From positions 1-14,084 of the forward strand of contig JAITPL010000020.1 of the NCBI GenBank assembly GCA_031289445.1: a stretch of 14,084 nt of DNA, in the 5' to 3' direction. Below, in pieces: positions 12,982 to 14,084 of this stretch (its first letter is position 1; each line of letters opens with the position of its first letter). The notes under the pieces are model-generated. The model was not told where the DNA came from, searched no databases, and saw only the letters and a list, made by a program, of their open reading frames with translations. The position numbers were made by a program, and so were the translations under genes. The stretch is from Tannerella sp. GTDB taxonomy: Bacteria; Bacteroidota; Bacteroidia; Bacteroidales; Tannerellaceae.

Positions 12982-14016
12982 TTATTTGTCAAAATTATTG
13001 GGATTCAACTGTTTAAGGCCTTTTTCAAAGACCTTTTGCGCCTCTTGCAGTGAGCCGTAAAACTCGCCGCCCGAAGCGTTTTTGTGTCCGCCGCCATTGA
13101 AGTACGTCGCGGCAAACTTGTTGCATGGAAACTCGCCTACCGACCGCAGAGAGATTTTTATCAGGTTGGTCTCTTCGCGCAGAAAGGCGGCAAACGAAAT
13201 GCCCTTGATGCTAAGTGGCAGATTTACAAATCCTTCGGTGTCGCCGGTCTTATACCTGAAGCGGTTCAGTTCTTCCTGCGAGAGAGAGAAAATAGCCGTG
13301 TGTTCGCTTGCAAATATGTGCATCTTTTGATACAGCACGTAGCCCATCAGTCGTAGCCGGTTTTCCGAATAGACCTGATTGACTTTCCTGTAAATCTCGT
13401 CCTTGTCTATCCCTTTTTTTATCAACTCGCTGATAATCGTATAGATACCGTCATTATTGGAGTTGTACGTGAACGAGCCTGTATCTGTCATCATCCCTGT
13501 ATAGAAGCACTCGGCGGCGTCTTTTTCTATCATATCCACATCGCCTAAAGCGCAGATGATGCGAAAAATCAGTTCTGAAGTCGAACTCATCTGTGGATAC
13601 GAGAGTGTTACGTCGCAGAAATTTTCAGGTTCGAGATGATGGTCAATCAATATCTTCTGCGCATCTGAAGCCATGACCGTTGCTGCCATCTTGCCAACCC
13701 GCCTGATAGCATTCAAATCGAGGCAGAACATCACATCGGCCTCAGCGATCAGTTGGGATGCGAAATCGCTGTACTGGTCGTTGAGGACAATATCCCTCGC
13801 CCCCGGCATCCACTTGAGAAACTCGGGGAAGTTGTTAGGCACGATGACCTTTATCGACTTTTTGTCGAACGACATAAGATAGTGATACAGACCGAGTGAA
13901 GAGCCGATGGCGTCACCGTCAGGCATCTCGTGCGCCACAATCACAAACTTTTCACCTTTATCAATCAAGTTCTTTATCCTATGTACCTTTTCGCTGTCTA
14001 TCAGTTTTGTTAGCAT
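12982..14016 (-). CDS. nrnA: Bifunctional oligoribonuclease / PAP phosphatase NrnA (DHH family)
   Basis: A 344-residue DHH/DHHA1 phosphoesterase that degrades nanoRNAs (2-5 nt) and removes the 3'-phosphate from pAp. The DHH motifs are HEMPDGDAIGSS (about 29-40), CLDLN with Asp100, IDHHLEP (124-130) and MMTDTGSF with Asp178. The DHHA1 substrate-binding motif GGGHKNASGG is at 308-317. The length is normal for NrnA. I chose ATG 14016 because the in-frame TTG at 14040 overlaps the -7 box at 14045-14038. It is first in a minus-strand cluster with DUF4827, glmM, an exported phosphatase and an RNA methyltransferase. Confidence 0.9.
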   Translation of the reverse strand: MLTKLIDSEKVHRIKNLIDKGEKFVIVAHEMPDGDAIGSSLGLYHYLMSFDKKSIKVIVPNNFPEFLKWMPGARDIVLNDQYSDFASQLIAEADVMFCLDLNAIRRVGKMAATVMASDAQKILIDHHLEPENFCDVTLSYPQMSSTSELIFRIICALGDVDMIEKDAAECFYTGMMTDTGSFTYNSNNDGIYTIISELIKKGIDKDEIYRKVNQVYSENRLRLMGYVLYQKMHIFASEHTAIFSLSQEELNRFRYKTGDTEGFVNLPLSIKGISFAAFLREETNLIKISLRSVGEFPCNKFAATYFNGGGHKNASGGEFYGSLQEAQKVFEKGLKQLNPNNFDK

Positions 14017-14036
14017 AAATCTTAAGTTTTTGCGCT

Positions 14037-14084
14037 GCAAAGGTACATTAAAATATTGAGATTCACAAGAACGAGGTGAAATTT
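14037..14084 (-). repeat. Promoter-bearing repeat block, partial copy 3
   Basis: On the minus strand TTGTGAATCTCAATATTTT and the bases up to TACCTTTGC match copy 1 (148-216) with only two or three differences. Upstream, CACCTCG replaces the CATCCCTCGCG of copies 1 and 2. The block runs to the window edge, so how far the similarity continues is unknown. Confidence 0.65.
14038..14068 (-). promoter_or_regulatory. Promoter for the nrnA-glmM cluster
   Basis: On the minus strand TTG (14068-14066, imperfect -33 box), 20 bases, TACCTTTG (14045-14038, -7 box). The spacer is nearly identical to that of the promoter at 149-180. Confidence 0.7.

Noticed and set aside
14017..14040. TTG start for nrnA at 14040
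   Set aside because: It overlaps the -7 box, so the transcript would start after it; ATG 14016 gives the usual N-terminus.

Overview
The window looks like a chromosomal segment of a Bacteroidales (phylum Bacteroidota) bacterium. The promoters fit the Bacteroidetes pattern (TTTG, about 20 bases, then TAnnTTTG). Ribosome-binding sites are not obvious Shine-Dalgarno sequences, and most proteins read like Bacteroides/Parabacteroides-type homologues (glmM, nrnA, trmB, Mrp, DUF4827, LVIVD-repeat proteins, DUF4143 ATPase). The genus cannot be fixed from sequence reading alone. No tRNA, rRNA, CRISPR array, insertion sequence or prophage gene was seen.

Layout. Bases 1-128 (minus) hold the N-terminus of an AAA-ATPase-like/PD-(D/E)XK family protein that runs off the left edge. 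Bases 129-726 contain no credible gene. They hold a promoter and a dense set of short hairpin repeats, heptamer repeats and palindromes. An aldA-type aldehyde dehydrogenase (727-2160, minus) is divergent from a small HAD-fold protein (2349-3038, plus). A DUF4143 P-loop ATPase (3155-4321, plus) follows behind two related palindromes. A three-gene plus-strand operon (4403-6387) encodes two LVIVD-type beta-propeller envelope proteins and a putative outer-membrane beta-barrel. It converges on a DUF5009/HGSNAT-like membrane acyltransferase (6389-7504, minus). From the next divergent promoter, trmB and mrp form a plus-strand pair with overlapping stop/start (7588-9428). A 230-base repeat-rich convergent gap follows. 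The rest is a minus-strand cluster read from the right edge: nrnA, DUF4827 lipoprotein, glmM, secreted endonuclease/exonuclease/phosphatase and a SpoU/TrmH RNA methyltransferase.

How they work together. The right-hand cluster combines housekeeping functions (nanoRNA/pAp turnover, UDP-GlcNAc precursor synthesis, RNA methylation) with two exported proteins. The trmB-mrp pair is also housekeeping. The LVIVD/OMP trio is probably a cell-envelope module of unknown purpose.

The less ordinary content is non-coding. (i) A hairpin-plus-tail repeat has stems that appear to covary. (ii) A promoter-bearing block of up to about 70 bp precedes three unrelated genes. (iii) Paired GCACT-N5-AGTGC palindromes lie at the DUF4143 gene. 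(iv) Heptamer tandem repeats occur in three places, and one of them contains the stop codon of the RNA methyltransferase gene. I see no convincing new defence or biosynthetic system in the coding sequence.
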